Position numbers and translations under genes: made by a program. The notes under the pieces were generated by a model. The model was not told the origin of the DNA, did no database searches, and saw only the letters and a program-made list of their open reading frames with translations. A DNA stretch of 64,000 bases from Metallyticus violacea (Eukaryota; Arthropoda; Insecta; Mantodea; Metallyticidae): positions 165,418,001-165,482,000 of the forward strand of contig CM060833.1 of the NCBI GenBank assembly GCA_030762175.1, in the 5' to 3' direction. Positions 1-12,405 of the stretch are shown here, piece after piece; position 1 is the first letter of the stretch; each line of letters opens with the position of its first letter.

Positions 1-210
1 GGAAATATTTTAGTAAATTTTATTTTGGTGTAATTTAATTAATTTTCAGTTATTTTTACTATTTTACTATATTATTTTAATCTATTATTAGGAAAATCTG
101 TAAAATAATATAGTAAGAGATTATTTTATTGTATAGTTTATAATAATAAATGGAAATTTTGATATACACGTCCTGATTTAGGAAACCAGGTACCGGTGTG
201 GCGTATACAG

Positions 211-240
211 ATTTTATTTATTTATTTATTTATTTATTTA
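211..240. repeat. (TTTA)n microsatellite
   Basis: A short, almost perfect run of TTTA units in AT-rich DNA. It shows no coding or regulatory signal. Confidence 0.9.
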
Positions 241-399
241 CTGTTAAAATACATAGGCTTAGTTTGGTTATCCTTTTTTTAAACAACCTGTATTATAAAA
301 CCAGATGTTATAACTCATCTTCAATATACATTCGTTTCTTTAGATTAAAGTTAAATAATATCTACTACTGATTCGTAACATTTTTACAGCGGACCGCTG

Positions 400-840
400 A
401 ATAAAATCTACAATGTATATAACACTAAGCGGGTCTTGTTCAGGCGGTAGTACTGGAGCTTGCATGGAGGTTTCGTGTTTAGCGTTCAAATCCCTTGGGC
501 CGAACATCCTGACCTTGATTTTTTCTCTCGTGGTTTCCCCTGGTCACTCAGGCAAAGCTCGGCTGGGTCTTTCCTTCCCAAAGATTTTCCTTTATTCCAT
601 TTAATCCTTTTCGTTAATGCTGTCACAGGGTCTTGAGTACTAGGCGAGATGGACTAGTACGGTGTGACGGAGGCTTGCGCTTTGGAAGAGCGAGTGCTAC
701 GCCGGCGTACAGTCTTCTATCTAGAAACACTCGGTCCACTTCCGTGCTTCACGTGCGTGGAAATCCGCCACTTCATCTCTTCCCCCCACGAGATGCGCAG
801 GCCAGTCCTTGAGCAAGGCTGAAGCAATGAAATGTACTCT
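400..840 (+). other. possible old tRNA-like repeat, unresolved
   Basis: This stretch is more GC-rich than its surroundings and contains a B-box-like GTTCAAATCCC near 487. A ~30-nt block near 660-690 (GGTGTGACGG then CTTGCGCTTTGGAA) resembles 27238-27268, and TTCTATCTAGAAAC near 715 resembles TTCTATCTGGAAAC near 27607. It may be a diverged SINE-like repeat. No family is recognised, and the similarity is too weak to set boundaries. Confidence 0.25.
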
Positions 841-879
841 TCTGTCCCTAATGTTGTATTTTAAAAACGCCTATAAGTA

Positions 880-2101
880 TGAGGGTAGGTCCATAAGTTT
901 CCAACCTAACAATTTTCTAGGTATGATACAGACAAAAACTATATTTCGTTGTTCAATATAGTTGCCCTTTATAGCAATACACTTCTCGCAGCTTTGAATT
1001 AACATTTAACCCCCCCCCCCTCAATCAGTCATAAGTATTGTCTGCAAAATGGGCATAAACAGCATGCATCACTTTTTCGTCATGCTTAAATTTCCTTCCT
1101 CGAAGGTTCTTCTTGAGTTTTGAGAACAGGAAATAATCGCTGGGAGCTTGATCTGGGCTGTAGGGTGGATGGTCGATCTCCTTAAAGTCACATTTCTTCA
1201 TAACTTCCTTTGTAACAAGAACTGTGTGCACAGGGGCGTTGTCGTGAAGAAGGTGCACACCACCACTCAGCTTTCCTCGCCTTTTCTCTTTGATGGAAGC
1301 ACGTAATCTGTGCAGTAGGCCAGCATAGTACTCCCCATTTACTGTGGTGTTCCTCTCCTTGAAGTCAATGAAGAGTATTCCTTCACAGTGCCAAAAGATT
1401 GTGGCCATAATCTGCTTGGTTGACTGAGTGACCTTGGCCTTTAGAGGACAAGGGATCATAGTAGAGGACCATAGTTTGATCTCCTGTTTGCAGAACTTCT
1501 CCCTCGTTGCCATGACAGAGCTCCAAAAAAGCCTAATAACAGATGACTCGTTGCTGCTTTTGAACTGAGGAAATAAGTCTAGGCATTAACCTTATTCATG
1601 TTTAAATGTTCATGAAAAATTCGAACGTTGATGTTTCAATCTTGCTGCTATTTCTATAACTTTGAGCCGCCGGTGTTTCATAATTTCTTCTTCCACAAGA
1701 GCGATGTTTTCAGGAGTGAGCAACTCAAGGGCCGACCTGCATGTTCTTTGTCTTCAACGCTTTCTCGACCCATTCGAAAAAGTTTAGCCCATTCTTTTAG
1801 GGTAGAATATGAAGGGGATTCTTTCAATATACACCGTCCAGTCGCTGTTTTATTTCGTTTGGAGTAAGTACTTCTTTTGTGAAGAACTTAATAACAGCCC
1901 GAAACCCCATTTTGAACATGTCACAATCTTCTACACATAGCCAGCTTCCTTTTTGCTACTATATTTGAACAATTGAACACAGCGGAGCGGAAATTACAAC
2001 TGTAATTATATACTTAACAGATAAAGTATGACACCAGATAAGGATTTAGTGAACGCGGTAATCCTTATAGGTGAGACTGGAAACTTATGCACCTATCCGC
2101 G
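880..2101 (-). mobile_element. mariner element copy M1
   Basis: A mariner-family DNA transposon. Its ends are inverted copies of a ~28-bp terminal repeat (consensus begins CGAGGGTAGGTCCATAAG; here the first base is changed). The dinucleotide TA lies directly outside both ends (878-879 and 2102-2103), which is the normal mariner target duplication. M2 at 12406 and M3 at 41708 belong to the same family. The element is ~1.2 kb, slightly shorter than M2, because it has lost ~15 codons in the middle of the transposase. Confidence 0.9.
1025..1921 (-). pseudogene. mariner transposase, broken (M1)
   Basis: Cut-and-paste transposase of the mariner DD34D type, which acts on the element's own inverted repeats. 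The C-terminal 162 codons (1025-1513) are open and show NGEYYAGLLHRL, the catalytic-region HDNAPVHT and PPYSPDQAPSDYFLF. Upstream, the helix-turn-helix region (FFTKE.LTPNEI) lies in other frames with stops, reaching to about 1921. The usual GDE motif with the first catalytic aspartate is lost in a deletion relative to M2, so the copy cannot encode an active enzyme. Confidence 0.85.
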
Positions 2102-2103
2102 TA

Positions 2104-3209
2104 TACTGCCATTTGTTAGAGGTTGCCCTAGGTTTTTTTTTTTTTTCTGACTGTTGTAGATCATGTACATATTATCATTTTGTATTTCATAATATTTTAA
2201 ATCTTGTTTGACAAGTGTTGATTTTAATATGCTAGATATGAAAAAAGATTAATTTATAAACTTGGCTTTCTGGTTTCCTCTGTGAGGGTTCGTCAGTATA
2301 TTGCACCTCTGTCACATTTTTAGTTGATCAAATTAATATAACCACGCTTTTCAACTTCCGTACTTCTTTCAATGTTACTTAACACTTTTACACATTTCTC
2401 AATGGAAGGTTGTCTAAGCTGTACAAATAATTATTGGTTTACTGCCTTCATTACTTTAATCTGATGAAATGTTTTTTACTTTAAGGTTTTCTTTCAGTTT
2501 AGGGAACCGCCTGAAGTCGCTGGGAGCGATATTTCAACTGTAGGCATTACAACACAACACTTGGGACTTGAAGCATTTTCCTGGAGAAAGAGCGCATCTC
2601 GCCTTAACTTTCTGCAACCTTTCTCCTTAATTGCATCTCGTACGTTTGAAATTAAATTTGCATAATAATAACCTGATATTTTCGCCCCTCTCTACAGGTA
2701 ATCAACCTTGATAACACCTTGTGCATCACCTCTAAAAAAATACAGAGAGCATTATCATGCTGAGTTTCTTAACAGACACAGGCTCATATGTTTCCATTTC
2801 CATGTCATTTTCCGTGTTTTGGTTTCAGGAGTCTAGTGACAAATTTTGATTCTTCCAGTACTGTTTGTCCCAACTTAAAATGTTTTCATTTCCAATTCTT
2901 TCTAAATCATTATATAGACTGCCATATATCTGTTGCCTCTACTGTATCTCTGATTATCACTGCTCTATAATTTTTTTCTTTATTTTATTATTTATTCACC
3001 TGGATAAATGTGATATGAATTTCCTGAATTCAAATATGTTTTCAGTTTTACTCTATTGCGCTAGGTTTTTAAACAAAATTACATCAAATGTAATAATGCA
3101 TTTATATTTTTATGAAATATATTTAAGTTTTGTTTCACATAGCTAAGACAAAATGTTTTCGAGGTTTTATTTTAATTTGCATGTTAATGAATATATTGAA
3201 AAAGAGAGC
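2104..3209. other. AT-rich DNA without recognisable feature
   Basis: No coding family, repeat end or RNA gene was recognised. The short open frames here have low-complexity, AT-driven composition. Confidence 0.6.
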
Positions 3210-3215
3210 TAAGTG

Positions 3216-3830
3216 TCAATAATTATGAATTTCCAAACCTTTTTTCATTATTAGGGAGAAAAAAATCACTTTTTTTCGAAACCCTACTATATCCTTTACT
3301 TGTTTGTGTACCTTTGCAAACCTAAACAATAATCGGCCATCATTTACACATCCCAATGACCTTGATAGTGGTTTCCATTGCTTTAATGTCTTTATGAGCC
3401 CATTACCTTGTTCATCACTTACTGCACCAATATTCGCAGGGAAGTAATCAATATAACTGTTGAGAAAATGCACTTTAACACTCATTCTGCACCCTAGATT
3501 TCTAAAATGTTGTAACATTTCCTTCGCAATTTCTTTAAAGTTCTCCAAATTCTTGTTGCCAAGAAACGTTTTTGTATACCTACCATGCTGACTTCTCTAG
3601 CTCGGACATCGACTGAGGAAAGGTCTCATTCTGCATAAGATCACGAATCTGGGGGTACATCGAAAATACCTGCTGCTATCTTAGCTTCAGTAACTTTGTA
3701 ACAAGAAAGTTTAAAAAAGCACTATCCTTATTCAGAACAGCAATAAATTGCTTCCTCAGGCCTAATTTAATAGAGAGTGGAGGAAGGAGGACATTAGAAG
3801 GTGAAACCATTGGTTCATACTTCACATTTC
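3216..3830 (-). pseudogene. fragment of repeat-associated protein (FP.N.GAVSDEQG family)
   Basis: The open frame at 3216-3548 reads CRMSVKVHFLNSYIDYF then FPANIGAVSDEQG. I recall this pattern from multi-copy, uncharacterised arthropod and hydrozoan proteins (general form SVKxHxLxSHxDxFPENLGxxSDEQGERFHQD). Shifted frames further upstream on the minus strand (3555-3820) recall the family's preceding region (PPLxIKLGL, then a block near PQIR). At least two frameshifts or stops break it. A second fragment lies at 14140-14412. I do not know the biochemical function. The dispersion suggests a transposon-borne gene. Confidence 0.55.
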
Positions 3831-3842
3831 TTTTCTCCAGGA

Positions 3843-4104
3843 GTCGGCCCTGATGGTGTAGTGGTAACCATACTTGCCTCCTAAACCCAATATCGCTTGT
3901 TCGATCCCGTCCAGGGCCGATTGATTTTTTTGGGGCGTAAAAATCCTAATTATGGCTTCGTTCGGAAGGGAAGTAAAGCTATGGGTCCCATGTCGTACAT
4001 TTACGGCACGCAAAAGAACCTCAAGCCTGAAAAAAATTCCTCTGAGCAAAATTGTCGGCCGTTTCACGCCCTGTATTGAATGGGACGTTGATGACCTGAG
4101 ATTT
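3843..4104 (+). mobile_element. SINE-A copy 1, 3' end missing
   Basis: A tRNA-derived short interspersed element. The head has the A-box-like TGGTGTAGTGGTAACC and an anticodon-arm-like GCCTCCTAAACC that resembles tRNA-Arg(CCU), then a degraded B box. The body (CCGTAAATGTACGACACGGG region in inverse, seen here as GTCGTACATTTACGGC) follows. The copy stops at GATGACCTGAGAT and lacks the rest of the 3' tail. Two other chimeric copies are broken at the same place. Confidence 0.85.
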
Positions 4105-4109
4105 AGCCC

Positions 4110-5855
4110 TATTGTTCCGGTGAAATTATATCATCTGGTTTAAAATCTTTCAGAATATCCATTTTATGTTTCTGCTCAATGAATAAATAATATAAAAACG
4201 GTTTATTTCTTAGCTGATTTCTGAAAAACTGTAACCCAATGAAACAAAGCTAAGGCTGGTTTGAGAGTTTCCATGTGGTAAGGAATCAGGAAATATTAAC
4301 AGTTTTCATTCGGCAGAAATTGTGTAGACACTCAAATTTTTTATCACTAAACCATGCACTTTATGCTCTCTTCTGTTGTAACAATTTCTAAAGATTTTCT
4401 ACTACATTTAAAGTCTTGGCACCTGTTTATTTCTGTATCACAAGACTCGATACATTCCTTCAAAGCTACTGACGTATTTGATGAATTTTAGGTGAAACAT
4501 CTATTCATTTGCAGGTATTTAATGACAGCTCCTTGCTCTACACATTCTATAGAGAGTCACCACTTTTTAACTTTTCAAAAGTTCTTATGACGACAATGTA
4601 TTAACTTGAAACTGCCTTTATACATTTCGTTTCACAATAAATATTTTAGACCAGTTGCAAAGTGGTGCACAGAAAAAACCCTCGTATATGAAACATAAAA
4701 TGGTATTACAGCAACAGTGCGTCTATGTTGTTATTTCTAATTAGTACAAAACTTTACAGATAAGTGTGAATTGATTTGCTCAAAGCGGCATGTGTATTCC
4801 TAAGGTGTGTAAACGCAACCACTAAGTTGAGGATTTCATTTCCCAAACCGTTGTTTCTAAGGAGCAACAGCACTCCCCGACCCCAAACATCCTTCTTAAG
4901 GTTTTAGCATTTGCTGTGTTGTAATGAGCTCCTTTTGGAAGCAAGTTTTCCTTACATATCAGGGGAAAACTTCAATGTCTATTTCTCTTGTTGTTCGCTG
5001 GAAACGAGAATTCCTTACTTTAAAGAAAACTTGTTGGATCTGTTCTCTCTGTCTCATCCCTATGGGGTTCACTTTTTTCGATAACGTTATATCTGTAGAA
5101 TGTTCCTTTCTTGCCCCTGGAGCGCTTCCGGTAAAGTCGGTATCAAGTTTTGAAGCACAAAGGAGCAACGCTGTAAAACAAGAGAAGATGCTTTTTGCGA
5201 GTACGCGGAATAGAAGAAGGTGCTAAGTGGCTTTCAAGTGGAACGCTCCGCGAGTCGGAACTGCGCTTTCATACGACGCTTCAGAAATACATAAACGGTT
5301 TGAGAACCGTCATAAAAACTTACTGCTTTTTATTATATAAATAGTTTTGTTAATTTATGAGATATAATTTCTGAAAGTAGATATAACATTTAAGAAAAAT
5401 ATATTTACTGTCGGCGGGATAATGAATTGTAAAATTAGTTTAAGAACGGATACTGCCATTGAAACAGAGTTTTTTTTTTAATCGCTTGTTATGCCTTAAG
5501 ATAAAGTACCATTCCAATAAAATGTGTGGAAATACAGTTTGTTATTTTTGGTCTGCGTCCGCAGGTGAACGGAAGCTGCGCAAGGTCAAGGTCGCTTCAA
5601 TATTTCTATTTCATTATGAGGTTTACCTGTAATAGTGTTATTTCTAAGTTGGTAGTATAACTTGTTTTATGTCATTTTATTCATTAATCAGTTCTGTACA
5701 ATGTGTATTCCTTATTCGGAACGTTTTGTGACGCTATTCTTGAATTTGAAGAAGCGAATTTCCAAATTTTTGCATTTATTTTATAAGTGAAGCAGGTCTC
5801 TGGCCGCTTTACATCGGCACGGGGCGGCAAAAGGATTAGGATTAAAACAAAAAAA
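4110..5855. other. no recognisable feature
   Basis: A 100-codon open frame at 4924-5226 and its antisense partner have no motif I recognise and no supporting context. The rest is AT-rich DNA. Confidence 0.5.
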
Positions 5856-5861
5856 AAATTT

Positions 5862-6128
5862 GAGTAGTTTTTAAAGCACGTTTTTTACTACACAGGCACC
5901 ACAGGCGGTGAACACTGGTGATACATGAGATGAAATGATATATTGGGAAAGGATTTATTTTTAAGAAAGGAAACGTTCCAGGCCTAAGTTTAGGGTACCT
6001 GTTCGGCATTTGCCATTTATCAGAACAGGAAAACCTCAGTCAGGGAGGACAGTCCTAGTGGGACTGGAACCCCAAACCTCCCGCTCAAGGGTCCGCGCCT
6101 TAACGAGCTCGGCCACCTCGGTTACTGT
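5862..6128 (-). mobile_element. SINE-B copy 1
   Basis: A minus-strand copy of the tRNA-Ser/Leu-like SINE. Read in reverse it has the head TGGCCGAG..CGTTAAGGCG (A box), the B box GGTTCCAGTCC (degraded), the central GGCAAATGCC/CCTAAACTTAGGCCTGG module, an A-rich tract, and the terminal module with CACCGCCTGTGGTGCC and GTAAAAAACG. It is nearly full length. Confidence 0.88.
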
Positions 6129-6283
6129 ATCTGAATCAATAATGCTGAAATGTAACTCACTGTTTTGCACTTGTGTAGACGGCACAGGGTACCAAATACT
6201 GGAGCGTTTGAAGTTCGTTAAGCGTTTGCGAAGTAAAATTTGAGTTTATTTCAAAAAATGTTTTTTTTTAGTTGGTATGTTAC

Positions 6284-6327
6284 TCTGTGTATGTGTGCGT
6301 GTGTGTGTGTAAGAGAGAGAGAGAGAC
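6284..6327. repeat. (GT)n(GA)n microsatellite
   Basis: A GT-rich run passes directly into a GA run. It is a compound simple repeat. Confidence 0.9.
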
Positions 6328-6329
6328 GA

Positions 6330-8040
6330 CGCGCTTGACTGTCGGGGACATGTCATATGCACGAGACGCCAATGCGACTGCAATTAACATTCCAGAAAAA
6401 CAGGAGCACTTAAAGCCACACATCTGCTGATATTGCTCGGCAATTTATCACATGTAGCTATGAGGACAGGTTACAGCGCTCTTTCCGAGCGGGCTCGTAA
6501 ATTTTACGAGCACACAGTGTTTGCATAACTTGCAAAACCTCCTCCTTGCGAGGGTTTCAACCTGGAGCAAGCACACATCTGTTCAAACATCCGAATCCCT
6601 CCCATTCAAGATTTATCTTTCATTTCTTGGATTCAATGGGGTCGTTGACCTCCATTTTTAGTATCGAACAGTGGAATTGTCAAGCAACCTGCGGGTTTTT
6701 TTTTTTTTTTTTAAATCGAAGACCCTATTATGTGGTTCTGTAAAATTGAATTCATGTATAAATTGACGTCAGCTAGCCTTTGAACGCGTCAAATGATTAA
6801 TAAATAGAACATAACAATTTGTCCTCCTACTTTTTTGACGTACCAAATATATTTAAATTGTCCCTTTACGAAGAGAAATTATGAATTTATTTAAATAAAA
6901 CGCCAATAATTAAAAATGTTTGTAAGATGGAATACTCTTCACTTAATAATAAGGAAATGTTGAACATAGTCTCCACAAACACTGTAGATAAAGAACGTAA
7001 AATAACATCAAAAATATATATTTGAAAATAAAGTCATTGCCAGTATTTGAGAGGATTAGCGTGCACAAATGAACTCAGTGCATCTATTATTAGCCTGCTT
7101 TGCTCAAGTTGATCCTGGTATATCGTAGTTTTTGTTTATGAACTATCAGCACAAAGTTTGCACTTTCATGCGACAGCTGTTAGCTATACGTCACTCATGA
7201 CCAGTTTGTTGTTAACGTAAAGTTTTTATTTCATGGCAAAAATATGCCTGAAATGTATAAACGCCGTGTGCTCGGTTTCAAGTTCATATGTTCATATATA
7301 ACCCACACGGATGAGCTGCAACGCTTTTTACAGTTATATAAATTAGAAGGTGATTGAAATGATTGTGGTCTTGCAAATGTGCAGAATCTCCTTATGGGTA
7401 CCTCGAAAGTTGCTGTCGATAAATTATATTCCTCTCTAAAACGACTTACCAGGGGAGTTGTATAAACTTAATTATAACTTAGCAGAAATAGGGAAACAGG
7501 AGCAAGAAATTACTTCTTCTCTACAATCTCTGCAAGGCATCATTATGACTGTTCATTGTCTGAAATTCCTGACTCGAAGTGGCTTCTTCAACCATGGAAG
7601 CAGATTAGGTAAATCGATGTTAAACATGATATAATTACGATCAACTAAAGATCGCCACTATCACTGGGGAGCACTATCGGAACATTCTGGTGAATTAATA
7701 GGAAGAAATGCTGGGTAAAAATATTATTTTCATGACAATTCATGGGCTCATGCTGCTAGTTTGAGATGAAATTTACCCACATCCGCCTTGGCTCTGCATG
7801 TTCCCTTTCTTTCAGAGTCATGATGATAGATTCGGCACTCATTCATCCTGAACAAGTGATCGGAAAAAATCCACTTTTTCAGCTGACACAGTAACAAAGT
7901 TCTTTTTAACCACTCACGTGATTATTTCCGGTTTGATGTCAACAATTGTGAAGCGAGCTTTAAAGCTTTGAAAAGTTGGTGAACACGCTTCGATAGTTAT
8001 GCCTACCCGATAGGATCAAAGCTTTTATCTGTGTCACAAT
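6330..8040. other. mostly featureless; weak transposase trace
   Basis: The only hint of coding is FHDNSWAHAASL on the + strand near 7735-7770, which resembles the mariner motif HDNARPHVAA. It is too short and isolated to call a gene. Confidence 0.4.
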
Positions 8041-8043
8041 TCC

Positions 8044-8262
8044 TCAGAGATAACACTCCAAGGGATTTTCTTCTTCCGAAATTTTCCGTCCACGTTGAAA
8101 GCTTTTTTTCCACCTGACAACTGTGTCATATGACGGTACACTTCTTGATACACGGCGGACATGATTATGGAAATTCAGGAACTGTATCAAAGCGCGTTTC
8201 CATTTTCTCAACTGATGCCGCCATTTTGCTTCTGCTCCTCCGGTGCACTTGACGCGGGCCAA
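8044..8262 (-). pseudogene. mariner transposase N-terminal fragment (SETMAR-like lineage)
   Basis: A 72-codon open frame whose second half reads VPSYDTVVRWKKSFQRGR. This matches the second helix-turn-helix of a SETMAR/FLJ37770-like mariner lineage, which differs from the M1-M3 family. Only this DNA-binding part is seen. No catalytic half, inverted repeats or target duplication are visible, so it is a relic. Confidence 0.7.
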
Positions 8263-8529
8263 TCCAGAAAATGGTGGACTTTATGATTTTCTTGCAGTGA
8301 TAATTAAACTGTTATAACCCCTCCTTATACGTCATCTTAAAACTTTAACATATTTGGCATTATATTTGGAGATTGCTTCCTACAATAATATTTTTTTCTT
8401 AAAATGTCGCCGAAATTGCCCTTGTCTGCCCTTGTTTCTGCTTTACCTTCGTGTATAGTAAAAGAAGATAAGATTAACGCCGTATGTTTTCTCTATAAAA
8501 TTTGAATATTGCAGCGGTTTTAAATAAAG

Positions 8530-9645
8530 AAATGGGTGTGTTATTTAAATATGTGGAGCGAGGAAAAATGTGGAAATTGTTTCAATTGATAGTTTTGGAT
8601 TCTCAGGGGTAACGTTATTTCTTCCTCTCCGACGATTGGTTTCCGCTGACTTATATTTTGCCACGGCTGTTTTGACTCTGCTGCTGGATACTTTTATGGT
8701 CCCGTGATCATAGGGGAAGGAATATAAGGAGATTGACAAGATTTCTCTTTATAAGAGATGAAATACAATTTATTGTTCACAAGCCATTGCACATAAAATG
8801 TAATGTCGTTATTTTCTTGAGAATATATGTCACTTTCGCACTAACTATGACGATCACTCTGACGTTTCTTAATTTGATAAAGCCTGATCCTGAAATCAGC
8901 TATTCCTGAGACGCAACTGAACTGAACTGATAAAGCTCTTTCGCTGAACGGAACTGAACTGACCGTGCTTATCTTCTACACTGATAATGTCCTACTGAAT
9001 ACTCTTCCAAAACTGACTACAGCTTTCTACTAACTGGACTGAACTGAGAATGAATGCGGAGCGACTGACCCTGGGCCGGAAAATTGCAAGACTAAATAAA
9101 CATGGCAGTCTGGCGGTCTCACGAAGCTATCTTTATTCTTTCAAATATGATTTTAGAAAAATCTGGAATGTTTTCTCCCATCCTCCCATCTCTATTGGGA
9201 AATCTGTTCTCTCCATTTCTTTCTCTGCTATGTTCTTTTTCAGGGTGGCTTACATGACTTCTTGCATGTCACCTACATCCCTTAGGTATTAAATAGAACC
9301 GTTAAAATCTCCCTTCGAGGTTGTCCCCTTTTCTTTTCACCCCTGTATGTTTATTGTTTTATTACGTCCTTGCTTTACAATTCTTAACAGTATACATCAG
9401 TAAACATCTTACTGAAGGATTCTCCTTTAGAAATTTCTCCAGAAATCATCGGTTTGCTTGGGCCATCTTTACAAATATTGTTGCAATAGGCAGGTCAGAT
9501 TTTATGGCTGGGGGTAGCTTTCTGCACTCTTGTAAGAAAATGGCATCACAAACAATAATTCAACACTTGTACGGGAAATAAAATTAATATAATAAGAAAA
9601 TTACATTAAATTTCTTGCTACAGCTACTGTAATTAAAATGGGGGT
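8530..9645. repeat. dispersed repeat E, copy 1
   Basis: This ~1.1 kb stretch aligns along its length with 28850-29930. Shared landmarks are CCTCTCCGA followed by TTTCCGCTGACTTA, ACAATTTATTGTTCA, TTTGCACTAACTATGA-like (TTTCGCACTAACTATGA), TTTATTCTTTCAAAT, TATGTTTATT and TTTTATGGCT, in the same order. It has no coding content. The class is unknown; a long terminal repeat or non-autonomous transposon is possible. Ends are approximate because both copies are diverged. Confidence 0.75.
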
Positions 9646-9649
9646 GGCA

Positions 9650-12017
9650 GCTCATAAATACTATCTCAACATCAAACCTCAAGCTTTCAAGATTGTTAGA
9701 AAACATTACACTGCAGTCGTTTTCGCCTGCTTAGTCCTTCATGTAATGGTCACCTTCATACTCTATACTTTAAACTTTCAAAATCTATTAACTCTATAAT
9801 TTCATTTTTTGCTCTCTTTTTCTAAGATAACGATTGAAAATATTCTCTGTAGGGAACACTTTAATGATAGAATCCATAACATCTGGGGTTATGATGATGA
9901 TGGAAGCATTGTGGCTAAAACTTTGTACCTGATATGAACTAAGCTGCGACTCTAAACGATGATATTCAGAAACTCAGGAGCAGTTAGTGTTTCCAAAAGT
10001 GCCATTAATCAAGCATGTGAAGGGTATGTAAATGCCAAATTTTGCAAACCACTGCTACTGCTTTTGGCTACGAGCTAACCCTCTTTAATGAGACGGTGCT
10101 ACTTTAAATGTAGCACGAGACGATCTGAATTTCATGACTAACTTACAGGTGGGATGGGCCGCTCTCTGATGAATGTGCGGACGGTGCGATGCCTTGAATA
10201 TCATCGCCCATGCTACAGCTTGTTTACTTTCCGTAGTAAATGATGCACGGATGTGTAAAAGTGAATTACGGAGCGTAGCTTAGGTAGATAGGGAAGTAAC
10301 CCACTTTCGCTAGCGGTTGGTAGTCTGTCCAAATGTGTAATAACAACAAATCTTTAGCGTTTATCTCGCCATCATAATGCCTGCTATAATTTACAGCACA
10401 AACACGAAAGATGTCTTGCTTAGCGGGCAGATCATGGAATCCGGAAGAATACGCCAGCAACAATAGTTCGCAGCTAAACTCACGGCAGCAAGGAACTGTC
10501 TAATAAAATGTTATTTACTTACTGGGGATGCCAGAACTGTTTATCTTTATTTTATACACTTGTGGCATCTACTCAGGAAACTATTTCTTTATTACTTTTC
10601 TTGATTCTCTCTGATAAATTAAATTACGGAAGAAGTTATTCCTCATTTAGTCTAAGTGTGTGGATTTGTCCCGTAGTTCCCCAGAAAAATGGTCATAAAA
10701 TGGTAAACTAGGCATCGGAATGTTGGCAACAGGTGGGAGGTGTACAGTAGGTCACGAGATACAAACCTCCTTCAGTAATTCGTTTTTGTTTACCTCCTGG
10801 CCGTGGCTCATAGCTTGTGTTTGTGCTTTGTTTGTATTGACCTAGTCGTTTGAGTGTACCTAGCCTGGTATCTAGTGCTTAAGAATTCCGATACCTACTA
10901 ATAACTAGTAATGGAGCATATTCTATCACGCACGTGAAGTTGCCTTAGCATTAACCATGCAGGGTAGTGGACCTTGAACGAGTTCCGATGTAAACAATAG
11001 AAGATCTCTTGCATGGAAACACAAACTGTTAAAAAATATATAAAATTAAGTTTCCTCAGAGTTAGTTCAGCATGAATAGGTTACATCATTATTTATGTGT
11101 GTGTGGATTAATTCTTTACAAAAATAGCCTGTTATTCTTCGCTCCTAACTGTATCTTATTGCTATTTTGTTATGAAGGCGTTTCTTACATATCATTGGTT
11201 TCTCGAAACTACAGCATTGACAGTTTTGTAAGTTAGTTTCTCGAAAACCAGACGAAGGTTAGGATCTTTAGCCCCATCTAAACCATTCACAAAAAACTAC
11301 TCCTAACTCTAGGCTTAAATTCTTGCACCATAGTAATTTTATACTTTTAACCGAAGTAACTTGGTAGCTATTCTTGCGGAAATGAAATAAATTGCAATTT
11401 GCTGGCGAAAAAAAAAAAAAAATTGAAGGAACTTCTCCAATGCAATCCAAAATTTCTTCTATGAGCACTGTACTTTTTCCCATTTTATGAAATGTACAGT
11501 ATTGATGTGGACTAGCAGGTAAATGCACCTTTAGAAGTTATTTAGTGCTAATAACTGTTTCCCTCCAATTCTATACCGCATTATTGATACCCTTTGTTGA
11601 GATAGTTAATTGTAGCTACTGCTCTTATTGCTTATACTAGAAGTTATGCAATTTTCTTGTATTTCTAGCTGTTTTAACATTTTATTTTTATTCACAATGG
11701 ATATAACACTTAAGAGAGGTAAGGTCATAAGATGACTGTTTTCAGGTCGTTGACAGTACATCCCATGCTGCTTATATCATCTTGTATTGTCATTCAGTTG
11801 ATGGGGCGGTTAAACAGTAGTAGCTGTAAAAAAGAAATGTGCTTATAAATACTTTCATTTTTATATATTTATTCCACGTAATACGGTTCCTATTTTTTGT
11901 TATATAAACAGAATATTTAGAAGCAAAAACAAAACAAATTTTAACATCAGGTTGTAAACATAAGTGGTAACCTATTGGACCCTTGGAAAACTCCTTCACC
12001 CCTTCTTCATATTATAC
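9650..12017. other. no recognisable feature
   Basis: Several short open frames occur but none matches a family I know. Base composition is uniform and AT-rich, with no strong repeat apart from an A-run near 11407. Confidence 0.5.
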
Positions 12018-12405
12018 TTATGGCCGGTTTCATCAACAGATGTTAAAAGTTAATAAGGTGTTAGACTGTCTTAACATTCACATTAACAAAAAGTCTGTTT
12101 CATCAACCAATGTTAACTTTAACAACGTGATAAATTTCGTGTTAAGCTAATATTATATTTCCCTTGTGTTTAAAGATTAACAACTAACAACTGACTGCCG
12201 AAAACCCAGCTGAGGATGTTGAAAATCTATTTTTGAATATATCAAAGTCGTTCATAACAGAGAAAAAAAGGCTGTAAGATAAGCTACTTTGAAGTTTTTA
12301 CGCAAAAGAACACTTTTTACAATATGAAAAATAGTCGTCATAGGATTGTAGATGAAATACGAGAGAGGTTAGAACCCTCCTTTTAATGCTCTTTGCATGA
12401 GCGTA

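Noticed and set aside
4924..5226. 100-codon open frame as a gene
   Set aside because: No motif, no neighbouring exon signals and no repeat partner. It is probably chance.
7735..7770. SETMAR-like catalytic motif on the + strand (HDNSWAHAASL)
   Set aside because: Only about ten residues match, and the neighbouring DNA-binding fragment at 8044 is on the opposite strand. It was kept as a note only.
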